Assembly: GCA_963698535.1 (NCBI GenBank)
Contig: CAVORD010000001.1
Coordinates: 992,001 to 1,056,000, forward strand
Source: CAVORD01 sp963698535
GTDB taxonomy: Bacteria; Bacteroidota; Bacteroidia; Bacteroidales; VadinHA17
DNA: 64,000 nucleotides
Direction: 5' to 3'
Of this stretch, positions 1 through 9,807 are shown in pieces (the stretch's first letter is position 1; every line of letters begins with the position of its first letter). The notes beneath the pieces were generated by a model, which saw only the letters and a program-made list of their open reading frames with translations, had not been told where the DNA came from and searched no databases. A program made the translations under genes and the position numbers.

Positions 1-1626
1 CTGATCGACATAGTAGGTGCAGCGATATGTTACATCAAACTGGGCATCGATTCTGTTTGCTATTCTCCTGTTGAGCTTGGAGGGGGTACTGTAAAATGTG
101 CTCACGGCATAATGCCGGTCCCCGCACCTGCTACCGCTGAAATTGTGAAGGGACTTAAAGTGAAAAGCGGGAATGTTAACTTTGAGGCAACGACCCCTAC
201 AGGAGCAGCAATAATTGCACGGCTGTCCAATGGAAATGAGAGTTGTGACGGATTCGTAATTGAATCGACAGGATATGGAATTGGCCATAAGGAGAATCCA
301 TCACTGCCTAACATACTGCGTGTTTACCTGGGAGAGGTCAGGGAGCTGTCAGGCAAACAGGATTCATTACTGATTGAGGCTAATATTGATGATATGAACC
401 CTGAAATGTGGGATCATATTATTAAGAATCTCTTTTCCGGTGGTGCCGACGATGTTTTCCTTACAAATATAATTATGAAGAACAGCAGGCCCGGTATAAA
501 ACTGTCTGTGTTATGTCCGGCCGGAATTTCCGAAAAAATAAAAGCTGTTATTTTCAGTGAAACCACAACAATTGGTATCAGAGAGTTCCCCTTCCAGAAG
601 CAGACACTGGAAAGAAAGTTCGATAAGCTTTTAACTCCCTATGGTCCGGTAACAATAAAAAAATCATATCACCGAGGCATTCTGGTATCAGAAAAACCCG
701 AGATTTCTGAATGCATTTCCATTGCTGAAAAGAATAGTACTCCGCTAAAGAACATTTTGAGTGAGATCATGTTTCTTCTCGGTGAAGAAAAGAACAGAAA
801 TATCATGAATGAGATAGAGAAAAAACTTAGTGATCTTAAAGATATATTAAGCAGGCTCCCATCGGCTGCAGTAGCCTTCTCAGGAGGCACCGACAGTACC
901 TACTTACTGTTCGCCTATCATAATTTCTTTCCCGACAGGAAGTTAGCGGCGGTAACAGTCAGTACTGAGTATATGCCATCATGGGAGATGAAGGAAGCAA
1001 AAGCTTTTTGTGATGAAAAAGGTATCAAACATAAGATACTGGGATTACCATTCCCTGAGGAGATAAGAAACAATCCCGAAGACCGATGTTACCTCTGTAA
1101 GAGAATAGTTTTTACCCACATCAATCAATATGCAAAGGAACAGGGTATTAATTCGGTAATTGATGGCACCAATATCGATGATACCAGAGAGTACAGACCC
1201 GGGCTTAAGGCACTCGGTGAACTTGGAGTAATAAGCCCTCTGAAAGAAGCCGGTTTGACTAAAGAAGAGATCAGGATCTTATCTAAAAAAGCATCCCTTC
1301 CAACATGGGATAAACCTCCGTACGCATGTCTTCTTACACGCATCCCTTATGGTGTGACCATCGATAAGAAGAAGCTTACAATGATTGAAAAGGGAGAAAT
1401 TCTTTTTGCCGGCCTTGGAATGGCTGGTGTAAGGGTAAGAATGGACGGGATGAATGCCCGCATCGAATCTGCTCCGGAGTTTTTTACAAAGATCACCGAA
1501 CCTTCCACACGCAATAAAATAATTGAAGAACTCAGGAAGATAGGATTCAGGTTCATCTCTCTCGATCTGGAGGGTTACAGGACAGGCAGCTTCCTGCCAA
1601 AAGGGAAGGAGGATATTAATGAATAA
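1..1626 (+). CDS. larC-larE: LarC-LarE fusion: nickel insertase (C-terminal part) joined to PP-loop sulfur transferase; 5' end outside window
   Basis: The frame is open from base 1, so the start lies upstream; 541 residues are visible. Residues 1 to about 255 are the C-terminal part of LarC (DUF111), the CTP-dependent enzyme that inserts nickel into the pincer cofactor: CAHGIMPVPAPAT begins near residue 33 and ANIDDMNPE near 127. Residues about 265-541 are a complete LarE: the PP-loop SGGTDS near 294, RCYLCK (Cys 363 and 366) and Cys 443 in ACLLTRIPYG. LarE adds the two sulfurs of the nicotinate-derived precursor. In known families a CxxC plus a distal Cys marks LarE proteins that hold a [4Fe-4S] cluster, while the classical enzyme sacrifices one Cys; assigning this one to the cluster type is inference. 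The fusion has no intervening stop. larB follows with an 8-base overlap. No larA is visible; it may lie upstream. Confidence 0.9.
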   Translation: MIDIVGAAICYIKLGIDSVCYSPVELGGGTVKCAHGIMPVPAPATAEIVKGLKVKSGNVNFEATTPTGAAIIARLSNGNESCDGFVIESTGYGIGHKENPSLPNILRVYLGEVRELSGKQDSLLIEANIDDMNPEMWDHIIKNLFSGGADDVFLTNIIMKNSRPGIKLSVLCPAGISEKIKAVIFSETTTIGIREFPFQKQTLERKFDKLLTPYGPVTIKKSYHRGILVSEKPEISECISIAEKNSTPLKNILSEIMFLLGEEKNRNIMNEIEKKLSDLKDILSRLPSAAVAFSGGTDSTYLLFAYHNFFPDRKLAAVTVSTEYMPSWEMKEAKAFCDEKGIKHKILGLPFPEEIRNNPEDRCYLCKRIVFTHINQYAKEQGINSVIDGTNIDDTREYRPGLKALGELGVISPLKEAGLTKEEIRILSKKASLPTWDKPPYACLLTRIPYGVTIDKKKLTMIEKGEILFAGLGMAGVRVRMDGMNARIESAPEFFTKITEPSTRNKIIEELRKIGFRFISLDLEGYRTGSFLPKGKEDINE

Positions 1627-2383
1627 AAGTGTACTGACATTACTCCTTAAGGATGTTAAGGATGGTAAGATAACAATAGATAAAGCTTTGCAGGAGCTAA
1701 AAGACCTCCCCTATACCGATCTGGGATACGCAAGGGTCGACAATCACCGGCAACTGCGTACCGGTTACCCGGAGATCGTCTATTGCTCGGGTAAGACCCT
1801 GGAACAGATAAAGGGAATATTTTCCTCAATGCTTGATCGTGGTACCAACATAATAGGTACGCGTGCAACAGAGGAGATGTACCTTGCCGTTAAGGAGATA
1901 AGCTCTGAAGCTGTATATTTTCAGACGGCAAGAATTATCAGCATTGGAAAGAGTGATGCAATATGCCCGGAGAGCAAAATTGCAGTTGTTACAGCAGGTA
2001 CTTCAGACATACCTGTGGCCGAAGAGGCAGCAGTAACAGCTGAATTGCTTGGCAATGATGTTGTACGAATATATGATGTGGGCGTAGCCGGTATTCACAG
2101 ACTGGTCGATCAGCTGCCAAGAATAAGGGAATGCAGTGTTGTGATCGTTGTTGCAGGAATGGAAGGCGCTTTGGCCAGTGTGGTTGGAGGACTTATTGAC
2201 AAACCTTTAATTGCAGTGCCTACAAGTGTCGGATATGGAGCAAGTTTTGGTGGGCTGTCGGCTCTGCTGACAATGCTTACCAGTTGTGCCTCGGGTGTAA
2301 CTGTTGTTAATATCGATAATGGTTTTGGTGCTGCATACAGCGCCAGTATGATAAATAAACTTACTGTTGGTGAATCCCGATAA
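1619..2383 (+). CDS. larB: LarB, nicotinate adenine dinucleotide carboxylase/hydrolase
   Basis: This 254-residue protein has the LarB layout: an N-terminal segment of about 115 residues containing YARVDNHRQLRTGYPE, then a PurE-like domain from about residue 118 (IAVVTAGTSDIPVAEEA, VVAGMEGALASVV, VPTSVGYGASFGG). LarB carboxylates the pyridine ring of nicotinic acid adenine dinucleotide and cleaves it to the biscarboxylated mononucleotide that LarE then sulfurates. The length matches the family. The ATG lies inside the last codons of larC-larE (8-base overlap), which points to translational coupling in one operon. Together the two genes supply all three maturation activities (LarB, LarC, LarE) of the nickel-pincer nucleotide used by lactate racemase-type LarA enzymes. 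Confidence 0.93.
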   Translation: MNKSVLTLLLKDVKDGKITIDKALQELKDLPYTDLGYARVDNHRQLRTGYPEIVYCSGKTLEQIKGIFSSMLDRGTNIIGTRATEEMYLAVKEISSEAVYFQTARIISIGKSDAICPESKIAVVTAGTSDIPVAEEAAVTAELLGNDVVRIYDVGVAGIHRLVDQLPRIRECSVVIVVAGMEGALASVVGGLIDKPLIAVPTSVGYGASFGGLSALLTMLTSCASGVTVVNIDNGFGAAYSASMINKLTVGESR

Positions 2384-2993
2384 AGTCCTGCTCTCATCAG
2401 CCTATATGCCTCCCGTGAGCTATTTTATTATTATAGCAAATAGTTCCGGATGCCTTATCGAGAAACATGAGAATTATATTAAACAGACCTACCGGAACAG
2501 ATGCACAATCCTGGGTGCAAATGGTTGTCACGACCTGATAGTACCGGTGAAAAGAGGGAGTTTTCATAAAACAGCCATCGCCGACCTGGAGATCGACAAT
2601 AGCCTCAACTGGCGTCAGGTACATCGGAAGGCTATCGAGGCAGCTTACAGAAATGCTACCTATTATCAGTATTATATCGACAATATCCTTGAAATAATAT
2701 TAAGCGAGAAGCGGTACCTTATTGACCTTAACATGGAGCTGTTGGAGCTTCTGTTAAAGCTAACAGGCTTAAAATCAAAGCCCGGGTTCACCGATCATTT
2801 TATACCACCTGCCGGAGAGAAAAGTGATTACCGGTACTCAATAACTCCAAAAGCCGACTCTCCTTATGCAAAAAAGACCAGGAGTTATTTCCAGGTCTTT
2901 TCAGATAGAAGTGAGTTCGTTCCCGATCTAAGTGTTATCGATCTTCTCTTTAATACAGGACCGGAAGCCGGTTCCTGGTTATCGGGGACATAA
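2367..2993 (+). CDS. WbqC-like family protein
   Basis: The 208-residue protein matches the WbqC-like family (PF08889): LLSSAYMPPVSYF near the N-terminus, the segment GCHDLIVPVKRG, and WRQVHRKAIEAAYRNATYYQYY. WbqC proteins occur in O-antigen and glycan loci but also as free-standing Bacteroidota genes; their reaction is not established. The frame has no ATG at the expected N-terminus. The best starts are TTG at 2367 or GTG at 2370, both inside the end of larB, so the gene probably belongs to the lar transcript by position only. It converges with the porin gene, whose reconstructed stop is a few bases downstream. Family call good; function and exact start uncertain. Confidence 0.75.
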   Translation: MVNPDKVLLSSAYMPPVSYFIIIANSSGCLIEKHENYIKQTYRNRCTILGANGCHDLIVPVKRGSFHKTAIADLEIDNSLNWRQVHRKAIEAAYRNATYYQYYIDNILEIILSEKRYLIDLNMELLELLLKLTGLKSKPGFTDHFIPPAGEKSDYRYSITPKADSPYAKKTRSYFQVFSDRSEFVPDLSVIDLLFNTGPEAGSWLSGT

Positions 2994-2996
2994 CTC

Positions 2997-4468
2997 TTAA
3001 AATTTAAATCCCAGTGTTGTGGTAATTGAATTCTTCCTTGTCTCAAGTGAGGCTGATGCCGGACTTTGGACCAGTATAAAGGAAGTATTCACGGTCGTTG
3101 CTCATCCTGGAAAAGCCCAGATCGAAGAAGAAGTTACTTTGCCTGAAACCTACACCTCCTGAGACAACTGTGTAATTGCTTTTTGAATTAGGCTCCGATT
3201 TAACGAAAGGAGATCCATAAACGCCATAACCACCTCTCAGGTACAGAGTATTGATTCTATACTCCAATCCTGCCCTTATGTTGGATGTAACCCCCAGCAG
3301 CTCGTCTACTACAAAATTCTCATCGTAGTAATCGTAACCGTCAGAGGCCTTGCTGAATCTGGCCATGCTATAATCGACAAGCTCATAATCAAGGGAAAGA
3401 AGCGCCATCTTCTTTATCTGCAGGGCTACTCCGGCATTTATCCTCATCGGAGTCGTAAAAGTATAATCGTAGCCCCCCGGATCCGAACTGAATTCGTAGC
3501 GGGCACCATCATCAAATTCTGAGGAGAGGTTATCGAAGTAGTATTCGCTTATCCTGTAAACCACCGGAGCATGGAAAGCCAGTCCCAGCCTTACAGACTC
3601 AACAGGCCTGAATATACCTCCCATTTTAAAGGTATACCCTGTACCGTTTGCCTCAAGATGGTCGGTATACATAAGTGACTCAAAATCAAAGATGTTATCA
3701 TTAGGATCATATTCCAGATGTTCATAATGACCGGTATACTGCAACTTGTTAATTCCAAATGTTGCCCCCACATATATTTTATCGCCCAGATTTACACCGG
3801 CCGAGAAAGCATGCTCGGCGGTATACCCGTTTTCCCTTATTACACGTCTTACTGTTTGCCCGTAGGTAGAGTACTGTATTATCACCATATTGAGAAAAGA
3901 CTGTTCCAAAGAGGTCACCACCGCCATTGGTAACAGTGTCGATTATCCAGGCATCATAAGCCATTCCGTTTGCCCCGCCAAGATCAAGATAGTTGGTCCC
4001 GTTGCTTGAATTGGCCCAATAATCTGCCATGGAGGAACTGTTGTTCACTCCCTTTATGATCGTATTAACATTGAAGTCGTTTGTCCGGTTATAAGAATAA
4101 CCAATATTCAGGGCCATACCACCCTTGCTGTTATTATTGAACAGTGTCATAACAACCCCCATCTGACCCAAATTGAAGTTGTAAAGCAGATCATTTGAGT
4201 TTCCGTTAAAAACGGAATTAACCGTATTGAAAGTTAAACGAGGCGACAATGTAAACTCGCTGCTTCGAAAAACAGCTACGGCAGCCGGGTTAAGGGTCAT
4301 GGAGGTAAGGTCACCACCAAGGGCTGTAAAAGCTCCCCCCATTGAGTTGAATCTGGCAGTACCCTGATAGAAGGTCTGGCTGTATCTAATGGCGTCGTCA
4401 ATGTTCTGAGAATAGAGAGAAGAGAGAGTCGCCGCTATGATAATTGCTGATGCTAATATCTTTTTCAT
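2997..4468 (-). CDS. OmpP1/FadL-type outer membrane porin, frame broken twice
   Basis: The start has a signal peptide (MKKILASAIIIAATLSSLYS) followed by FNSMGGAFTALGGDLTSM and the NPA motif of the FadL/OmpP1 plug, then alternating beta strands. The frame breaks near 3868: up to GDNTV it reads in one frame, and STYGQTVRRV continues one base later. It breaks again near 3058, where a +1 step restores ASLETRKNSITTT and the terminal LGFKF, a typical barrel end with a final aromatic residue. Repaired length is about 489 residues, usual for Bacteroidota members. The family transports hydrophobic compounds across the outer membrane; the substrate here is unknown. Both breaks behave as one extra base, and the protein is intact on either side, so sequencing indels are more likely than decay. 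Confidence 0.82.
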
Positions 4469-4536
4469 TTCTAAAGTATTAATAAACCTTATGCATTCAC
4501 CTCATTTTGAGATGTTAAAAAATCTGGTCCTGTTTT

Positions 4537-5919
4537 CTATTTTCTTCTGCCCGACGAAGAGGATGAAGAAGAAGATGAAGAGGAAGAAGATGAAGAAGAG
4601 GACGATCTGCCAGAGGATGATGATCCTCCGCTTGATACCGAAGAGCTTCTTCCTGATGATGATGATCCCCCACTGCTATAACTCGATGAGCGTCCGCTGC
4701 TTACACCGGAGCTGCTCCTTCCAACCGAAGCCGGACTGGAATATGACCCCGATCTGATAGAACTGGATGAGGAAGAACTCCTCGAATTGGAAGTACCCTG
4801 GCTGGCAGATCCTGATCTCACCTGTGAGGTAGAGTATGAACCTGACGGAGTACTTCTGTATGTTGATGTACTTCCCTGACTTCTGTTTACAACGGGAGCC
4901 TGAGTGGTAGTTGTAGTTGTTCGCCCAACGGATCCTGATGTTGTAGTGTTGCTTCTGCTGTTATTGTATGCCGGACGGGTACTCATTCTTGGATTGGAGT
5001 ATGTAGGAGTATACGTCCTGTTTGTTGTATTGTACTGTGGCCTGCTTGCAGGAGTGGTTGCAGGAGTAGTGGTAGTTACAGTAGTTCTTCGTGCTTCTCC
5101 CTGCTGAGAAACTGCCTGCTGGTTCCTGGTATTTGTTGAAGATCCGGTCTCTGTGGTCCTTCTCGACTCAGTAGTAAGTGTCTGAGGTGTAGATGTGGTT
5201 GTTGTTACACCTGTTCTGCGGGAGTCACCTGCTACGGAACCTGTTCTTACAGATTTCCCTCCGGGGTTAGTGCCGGTGTAAGAATTTGTTGTGGTACTGT
5301 ACCTTTCACGCCTTGAATTTACAAGCCCGTTATTATTGTAATAGTTGTTTTGTGTGTAATAACTTCCATAACCCCAGAAGTTGTTATATCCGCCATAATT
5401 GCGGTACCATGGTGAGTAGTAGTGTGATGAGTAGCCCCAGTATCTGTATGGACTATAATAATCGTAGTAGAAAGGATTGTAGTAGTCATAGTAAGGGGAA
5501 TAGCCTCCATAATAAGGATAGCCGTAACTAAAACTGTAGCTCATTGAGGGAAAACCCCAGCTGTAATAGAACGGATCTCTCCAGTAAGGATCGAAGTAGT
5601 TACCGTAGAACCGGCTCACTCTGCTTGCATACGATACATTATCATAATATTCAAATGCTGAATTTCCGGTGTTGTAATCATAACCTTCGTCAACATAATT
5701 ACCATAATATTCATCTGACGGAAGAGTATCCGACGGATTGATATTTTCGAAATATTCTGCTCTTCCTTCTGAAATCTGCGAGGGTGAGGTTACAACGACA
5801 ACCTTATCTTCAGATGGAAGATAATAAAGGTCATCATATTCAGTTCCAACATACAATCCTGATGTACAGGAACTTGCCAGAACTATTATTGCCAACGAAC
5901 TATATACCAACGCTTTCAT
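4537..5919 (-). CDS. Exported lipoprotein, Tyr/Asn-rich core with Ser/Thr-rich disordered tail (paralog 1)
   Basis: The 460-residue product starts with a lipoprotein signal peptide (lipobox LASSC, Cys 18) and has a clear AGGAGG ribosome site before the ATG. Residues about 90-210 are dominated by Tyr, Asn, Gly, Trp and Phe (SYASRVSRFYGNYF, YYTQNNYYNNN). Residues about 210-460 are Thr/Ser/Arg/Gln-rich without hydrophobic core, ending in a run of about 18 serines and GRRK. It is a paralog of the next gene at 6087-7464: both have ASRxxRFxxxY, a QNNYYNNN block and the basic C-terminal end. No known family is recognised. A surface-anchored, largely disordered protein that might act in adhesion or matrix is a guess from composition only. 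The overlapping plus-strand frames are antisense shadows. Confidence 0.7.
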   Translation of the reverse strand: MKALVYSSLAIIVLASSCTSGLYVGTEYDDLYYLPSEDKVVVVTSPSQISEGRAEYFENINPSDTLPSDEYYGNYVDEGYDYNTGNSAFEYYDNVSYASRVSRFYGNYFDPYWRDPFYYSWGFPSMSYSFSYGYPYYGGYSPYYDYYNPFYYDYYSPYRYWGYSSHYYSPWYRNYGGYNNFWGYGSYYTQNNYYNNNGLVNSRRERYSTTTNSYTGTNPGGKSVRTGSVAGDSRRTGVTTTTSTPQTLTTESRRTTETGSSTNTRNQQAVSQQGEARRTTVTTTTPATTPASRPQYNTTNRTYTPTYSNPRMSTRPAYNNSRSNTTTSGSVGRTTTTTTQAPVVNRSQGSTSTYRSTPSGSYSTSQVRSGSASQGTSNSRSSSSSSSIRSGSYSSPASVGRSSSGVSSGRSSSYSSGGSSSSGRSSSVSSGGSSSSGRSSSSSSSSSSSSSSSSSSGRRK

Positions 5920-6086
5920 TTTAACCTCCTGTTATTGGTGTTTCTACCTCAATTAATACAAATATTGTACCATAAATTTAAATAATGCACCCTTTTTACA
6001 AATATATAGAAATGAGGAGAAGGGACTTATCCGTCCCTCCTCATATTTATTCTGAATTAGCTGAAGATGATAAGGTCATAATTTAC

Positions 6087-7464
6087 CTATTTCTTCCTTC
6101 TTGTAGTTGAACTGGTTTTCTCCTCGGTAGCAGACTTCTTCACTGTTGTAGTGGTATTTCCTGATCTGCTCTGTGCCGGTTTTGTACTAACGGCACTCTT
6201 GGTCGCTGCTCCTGAACTTCTGCTGGTAGAGGTTTTTACAGTACCGCTTGAGACAGGTCTGCTTGGCCTCTGCTGGACACTTCCTGTTGAGGCAGGCCTG
6301 CTTACCGTTCCGGAGGAACTCCTTGTGTTGACATTACTCCTGGCGGGGGCTGTTGTACTCTGGCTCCTTGTCGGGGCTGTTGTACTCTGGCTCCTTATCG
6401 GGGAAGTGTACTCTGGCTTCTGGAGGTGCAGTTGTACTCTGGCTCCTTGTCGGGGAAGTCGTACTCTGGCTGCGGGCAGGGGTGTTAACCTGAGTGTTGC
6501 GACCTGTATTGCCTGTCTGTCCAGGATTTCTGTTCGGAGTTACAACAACGCTTCCTCTTCTGTTTTCACCAGCCGTTGCGTTCTTGTTAGTGGAAGAGAC
6601 ACTGTTTTCTCTACCTGTTGCTGTAGTAGTTGACGATCTGGTACCTGCATTAACACTGTTTGATGAGGTACCGGTTGTTCTTCTGGTGTCGCTTGTCTGA
6701 ACACTACTGCTGCCTCTTGTTCCGCTGGTTGTCGCATTTCTGCTGCTGACTTCCGAAGTGCCTGCTCTCCTTGATCCTGTAACCGTAGTGGGGTTTGTTG
6801 CTGAAACAGATCCCCTGTTGCTTACTGTTGAGGGCGTCCCTCTTCTCGATACATTGTTGACTGAGGGTGTGGAGGTACTCGGATACCTTTTGTTGTAGTT
6901 ATTACTGTAGTAGTAATTGTTATTGTAATAGTTGTTCTGCACATACCTGTTACTGTAACTTCCCCCGTACCAGTTATTATGTCCGTAGTAGTTGTTATGA
7001 CCGTACCAGCCGTTACCGTAGTAGTAGTTCTTAACCTTTACCTTATAGACAACCGGTCTGGACCAGTAGTTATTGTAGTATGGAGTGTAACCCCAGTAGT
7101 AGCCCGATGACATGTATGGGTCGGACCATCCGTAGTTATAGTAAGAGAAAGGTGTGTTGTAGCTTACACCCCATCCGAATCCGGAGGAGCCACCGTATAT
7201 TGTCATTCCCCAGGTGTAAGGTTCCCAGTTGTACCAGTATGTTTCTGTATACATCGGCGAATAGTACTCGAATGATTCGTAGTGATTATGGAACCTTTTT
7301 AACCTTGAAGCGTAATGAAAACCGTACTCATTACTATAGTATGTAGTTACAGTTACTCCCGACTGTGGGTAGGCGGCCTTGTCAAAACTGGTGTGATCGG
7401 CTCCGGCCGCAGTAGCAAGTGTAAGTAACCCTGCTAGAACCGTTATTTTTACTTTTGCTTTCAT
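6087..7464 (-). CDS. Exported Tyr/Asn-rich protein with Ser/Thr/Arg-rich tail (paralog 2), frame break near the C-terminus
   Basis: The ATG at 7464 has GGAGG six bases upstream. It begins a signal peptide (MKAKVKITVLAGLLTLATAAGA) without a lipobox Cys, so paralog 2 is probably secreted or differently anchored. A Tyr/Asn/Trp/Gly-rich core (HYASRLKRFHNHY, VQNNYYNNNYYYSNN) is followed by a Thr/Ser/Arg tail. Near 6330-6440 the tail carries copies of a nine-residue unit of the type TRSQSTTAP. There the frame breaks (net +1): the original frame stops at 6334, while the +1 frame continues through ARSNVNTRSSSG to KTSSTTRRKK and a TAG at 6087. Repaired length is about 459 residues, matching paralog 1 and its basic end. 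Indels in a short repeat are easily produced by sequencing error or by slippage. Function unknown. Confidence 0.68.
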
Positions 7465-7558
7465 GACCAACCTCCTTTTAATTAATTATCACTTTGTTTT
7501 GTTATTTTTGCGAATCTAACGCTTTTGATATACAAATTACAAATTCCATACCAAAACT

Positions 7559-9034
7559 ATGGCCAAATTTCTAACTAATAAGGAAGACAACTATGCACAA
7601 TGGTATAACGACCTGGTAATCAAGGCTGATCTTGCAGAAAATTCTGCGGTGAGAGGATGCATGGTTATTAAACCTTACGGATATGCAATATGGGAAAAGA
7701 TCCAGGCCCAGCTCGATAAAATGTTTAAGGAGACAGGGCATGTTAATGCATATTTCCCGCTATTTATCCCAAAATCATTTTTCAGCAAGGAGGCAGCACA
7801 TGTCGAAGGTTTTGCCAAGGAGTGTGCTGTTGTTACCCACTACCGGCTAAAAACCGACGAGTCAGGAAAGGGTGTGATTGTTGATCCTGATGCAAAACTG
7901 GAAGAAGAGCTAATAATAAGGCCTACATCAGAAACAATAATCTGGAATACATACAAAAACTGGATCCAGTCATACAGAGATCTTCCTCTTCTCATTAATC
8001 AGTGGGCAAATGTTGTAAGGTGGGAGATGCGAACAAGGCTATTCCTCCGTACCGCCGAATTCCTTTGGCAGGAAGGCCATACTGCACACGCTACAAAAGA
8101 AGAGGCTGTTGAAGAGACTGAAAAGATAGTTAATCTTTATGCAGAATTTGCTGAGACATTTATGGCCATGCCTGTTAAGAAAGGTATTAAATCGGAGAGT
8201 GAACGCTTTGCCGGCGCCATTGAGACTTATGCAATTGAAGCCCTAATGCAGGACGGGAAAGCACTTCAGGCAGGCACAAGTCATTTCCTCGGACAAAATT
8301 TTGCAAAAGCATTCGATGTGCAGTTCACCGACAAAACCGGGAAACTGGAATATGTATGGGCTACTTCATGGGGTGTGAGCACAAGATTAATGGGTGCACT
8401 GGTAATGGCTCATGCTGATAATAACGGACTGGTTCTGCCGCCTAAGCTTGCTCCTATACAGGTGGTTATTGTTCCTATCTACAAAAACGATGAACAATTA
8501 TCTTCTATCAGTGAGGTAGCTGTAAGAATTAAAAAAGAACTGGAATCAGCAGGTATCTCAGTAAAATTTGATAATCGCGATACACATAAACCCGGATTTA
8601 AATTTGCAGAGTACGAGCTTAAGGGTGTGCCTGTAAGACTTGCTATCGGACCAAGAGATATCGAAAACGGAACTGTTGAATTAGCACGCAGGGATACACT
8701 TACCAAGGAAACAGTCTCTTCATCTGATATTACACATTATATTGTCAAATTACTGGATGATATTCAGATAAATATTCTTAATAAAGCACTCACTTTCCGT
8801 GAGGAGAACACCCATTATATTGATACATGGGATCAGTTTGTTGCGCAGCTTGAAGGCGACGGGGGATTCATAATGGCTCATTGGGACGGAACCGCAGAGA
8901 CTGAAGAGAAGATAAGGGAACTGACCAAAGCCACAATAAGAATTATCCCACTGGATGCTCCTGAAGAAAAAGGCAAGTGTATCTACTCTGGTAAACCATC
9001 AACACGAAGAGTTCTTTTTGCAAAAGCCTACTAG
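7559..9034 (+). CDS. proS: Prolyl-tRNA synthetase (archaeal/eukaryotic-like type)
   Basis: The 491-residue class II synthetase charges tRNA-Pro with proline. It shows the RPTSE motif, RTRLFLRTAEFLWQEGHTAH with the class II motif 2 arginine, the motif 3 region GVSTRLMGALVMAHADN, an anticodon-binding domain (PIQVVIVPIYKN onward) and the C-terminal domain ending in FAKAY. The final tyrosine and the absence of an inserted editing domain mark the short archaeal/eukaryotic-like form that is common in Bacteroidota. The gene diverges from the Tyr-rich paralog 2. A TATTTTTG sequence at 7503-7510 resembles the Bacteroidota -7 element but has no matching -33 element at the right distance. Confidence 0.96.
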   Translation: MAKFLTNKEDNYAQWYNDLVIKADLAENSAVRGCMVIKPYGYAIWEKIQAQLDKMFKETGHVNAYFPLFIPKSFFSKEAAHVEGFAKECAVVTHYRLKTDESGKGVIVDPDAKLEEELIIRPTSETIIWNTYKNWIQSYRDLPLLINQWANVVRWEMRTRLFLRTAEFLWQEGHTAHATKEEAVEETEKIVNLYAEFAETFMAMPVKKGIKSESERFAGAIETYAIEALMQDGKALQAGTSHFLGQNFAKAFDVQFTDKTGKLEYVWATSWGVSTRLMGALVMAHADNNGLVLPPKLAPIQVVIVPIYKNDEQLSSISEVAVRIKKELESAGISVKFDNRDTHKPGFKFAEYELKGVPVRLAIGPRDIENGTVELARRDTLTKETVSSSDITHYIVKLLDDIQINILNKALTFREENTHYIDTWDQFVAQLEGDGGFIMAHWDGTAETEEKIRELTKATIRIIPLDAPEEKGKCIYSGKPSTRRVLFAKAY

Positions 9035-9099
9035 GAATTCTGTCAGACATTTTTTAATAATATTTTCATACATTGCATTTCACATCACAACCACCCGGT

Positions 9100-9804
9100 A
9101 TGAGCGAAGCAGATGAAAAAAGGGAAAATATTATAAAAACCCTGACACTTAAATCAAGCTTAAAACAGAAGGTATATGATAATACCCTCGCCGCTTTTGG
9201 CTTGTTGAAGGAATCTTTAAGGCATATTAGTAAAGATATTAATGGAGGCGTGGCTGGCTATGATCAGAGGATAAGGCTGGAATATACCGACAGAAGCTTC
9301 TTTGATGCCCAGCTTAAAGTTGCCAGCGATGTGATTCTCTTCACTATGCACAGTAACATTTTTCAGTTCGACCGTGAGCATCCTGCCTGGAAGACACCCT
9401 ATATTCAGAAGAATGTTCTCAACTCCTATTCCGGGGTAATTAACATATACAACTTCCTGGCCGACTCATTCAAGTACTCCAGGGCTGATGATTTAGGATA
9501 CCTGATTGCAAGGATATTTATAAATCATGAAAACCAGTACCTGGTGGAAGGCAAGCGACAAATGGCTATGCTTTTTACCAATTATGGCAATGAACCAATA
9601 AGTATGCAGGGGATGAACAGGATTATACTCACCTCCATTCAGTACAGCCTGGATTTCGATCTTCTGGTACCACCTTATGATACAGTGAAGATAGCAACGG
9701 TAGGTCAGGCGGAAGCAAAGATCCAGCACTCAAGACAAACGACTGGCAAACGACTTGGATTCCAGTTTAACTCCGACGATGTTTTGAATACAAATGATAA
9801 GTAA
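9100..9804 (+). CDS. Conserved Bacteroidota protein of unknown function
   Basis: A soluble protein of 234 residues from the ATG at 9100; an in-frame TTG at 9073 is less likely as start because MSEADEKRENII begins a plausible globular N-terminus. There is no signal peptide and no membrane segment. Residues 10-55 look helical (IIKTLTLKSSLKQKVYDNTLAAFGLLKESL). The C-terminal 25 residues are polar and probably flexible. I recognise no catalytic motif. It lies between proS and the BamA-like gene, with three bases to the latter, so it may be co-transcribed with that outer membrane gene. Function is not inferred. Confidence 0.7.
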   Translation: MSEADEKRENIIKTLTLKSSLKQKVYDNTLAAFGLLKESLRHISKDINGGVAGYDQRIRLEYTDRSFFDAQLKVASDVILFTMHSNIFQFDREHPAWKTPYIQKNVLNSYSGVINIYNFLADSFKYSRADDLGYLIARIFINHENQYLVEGKRQMAMLFTNYGNEPISMQGMNRIILTSIQYSLDFDLLVPPYDTVKIATVGQAEAKIQHSRQTTGKRLGFQFNSDDVLNTNDK

Positions 9805-9807
9805 AAG

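Noticed and set aside
4437..6700. Several plus-strand open frames of 60-160 codons
   Set aside because: They are antisense shadows of the repetitive Tyr/Ser-rich genes; their residues follow from repeat codons read backwards and they lack start sites.
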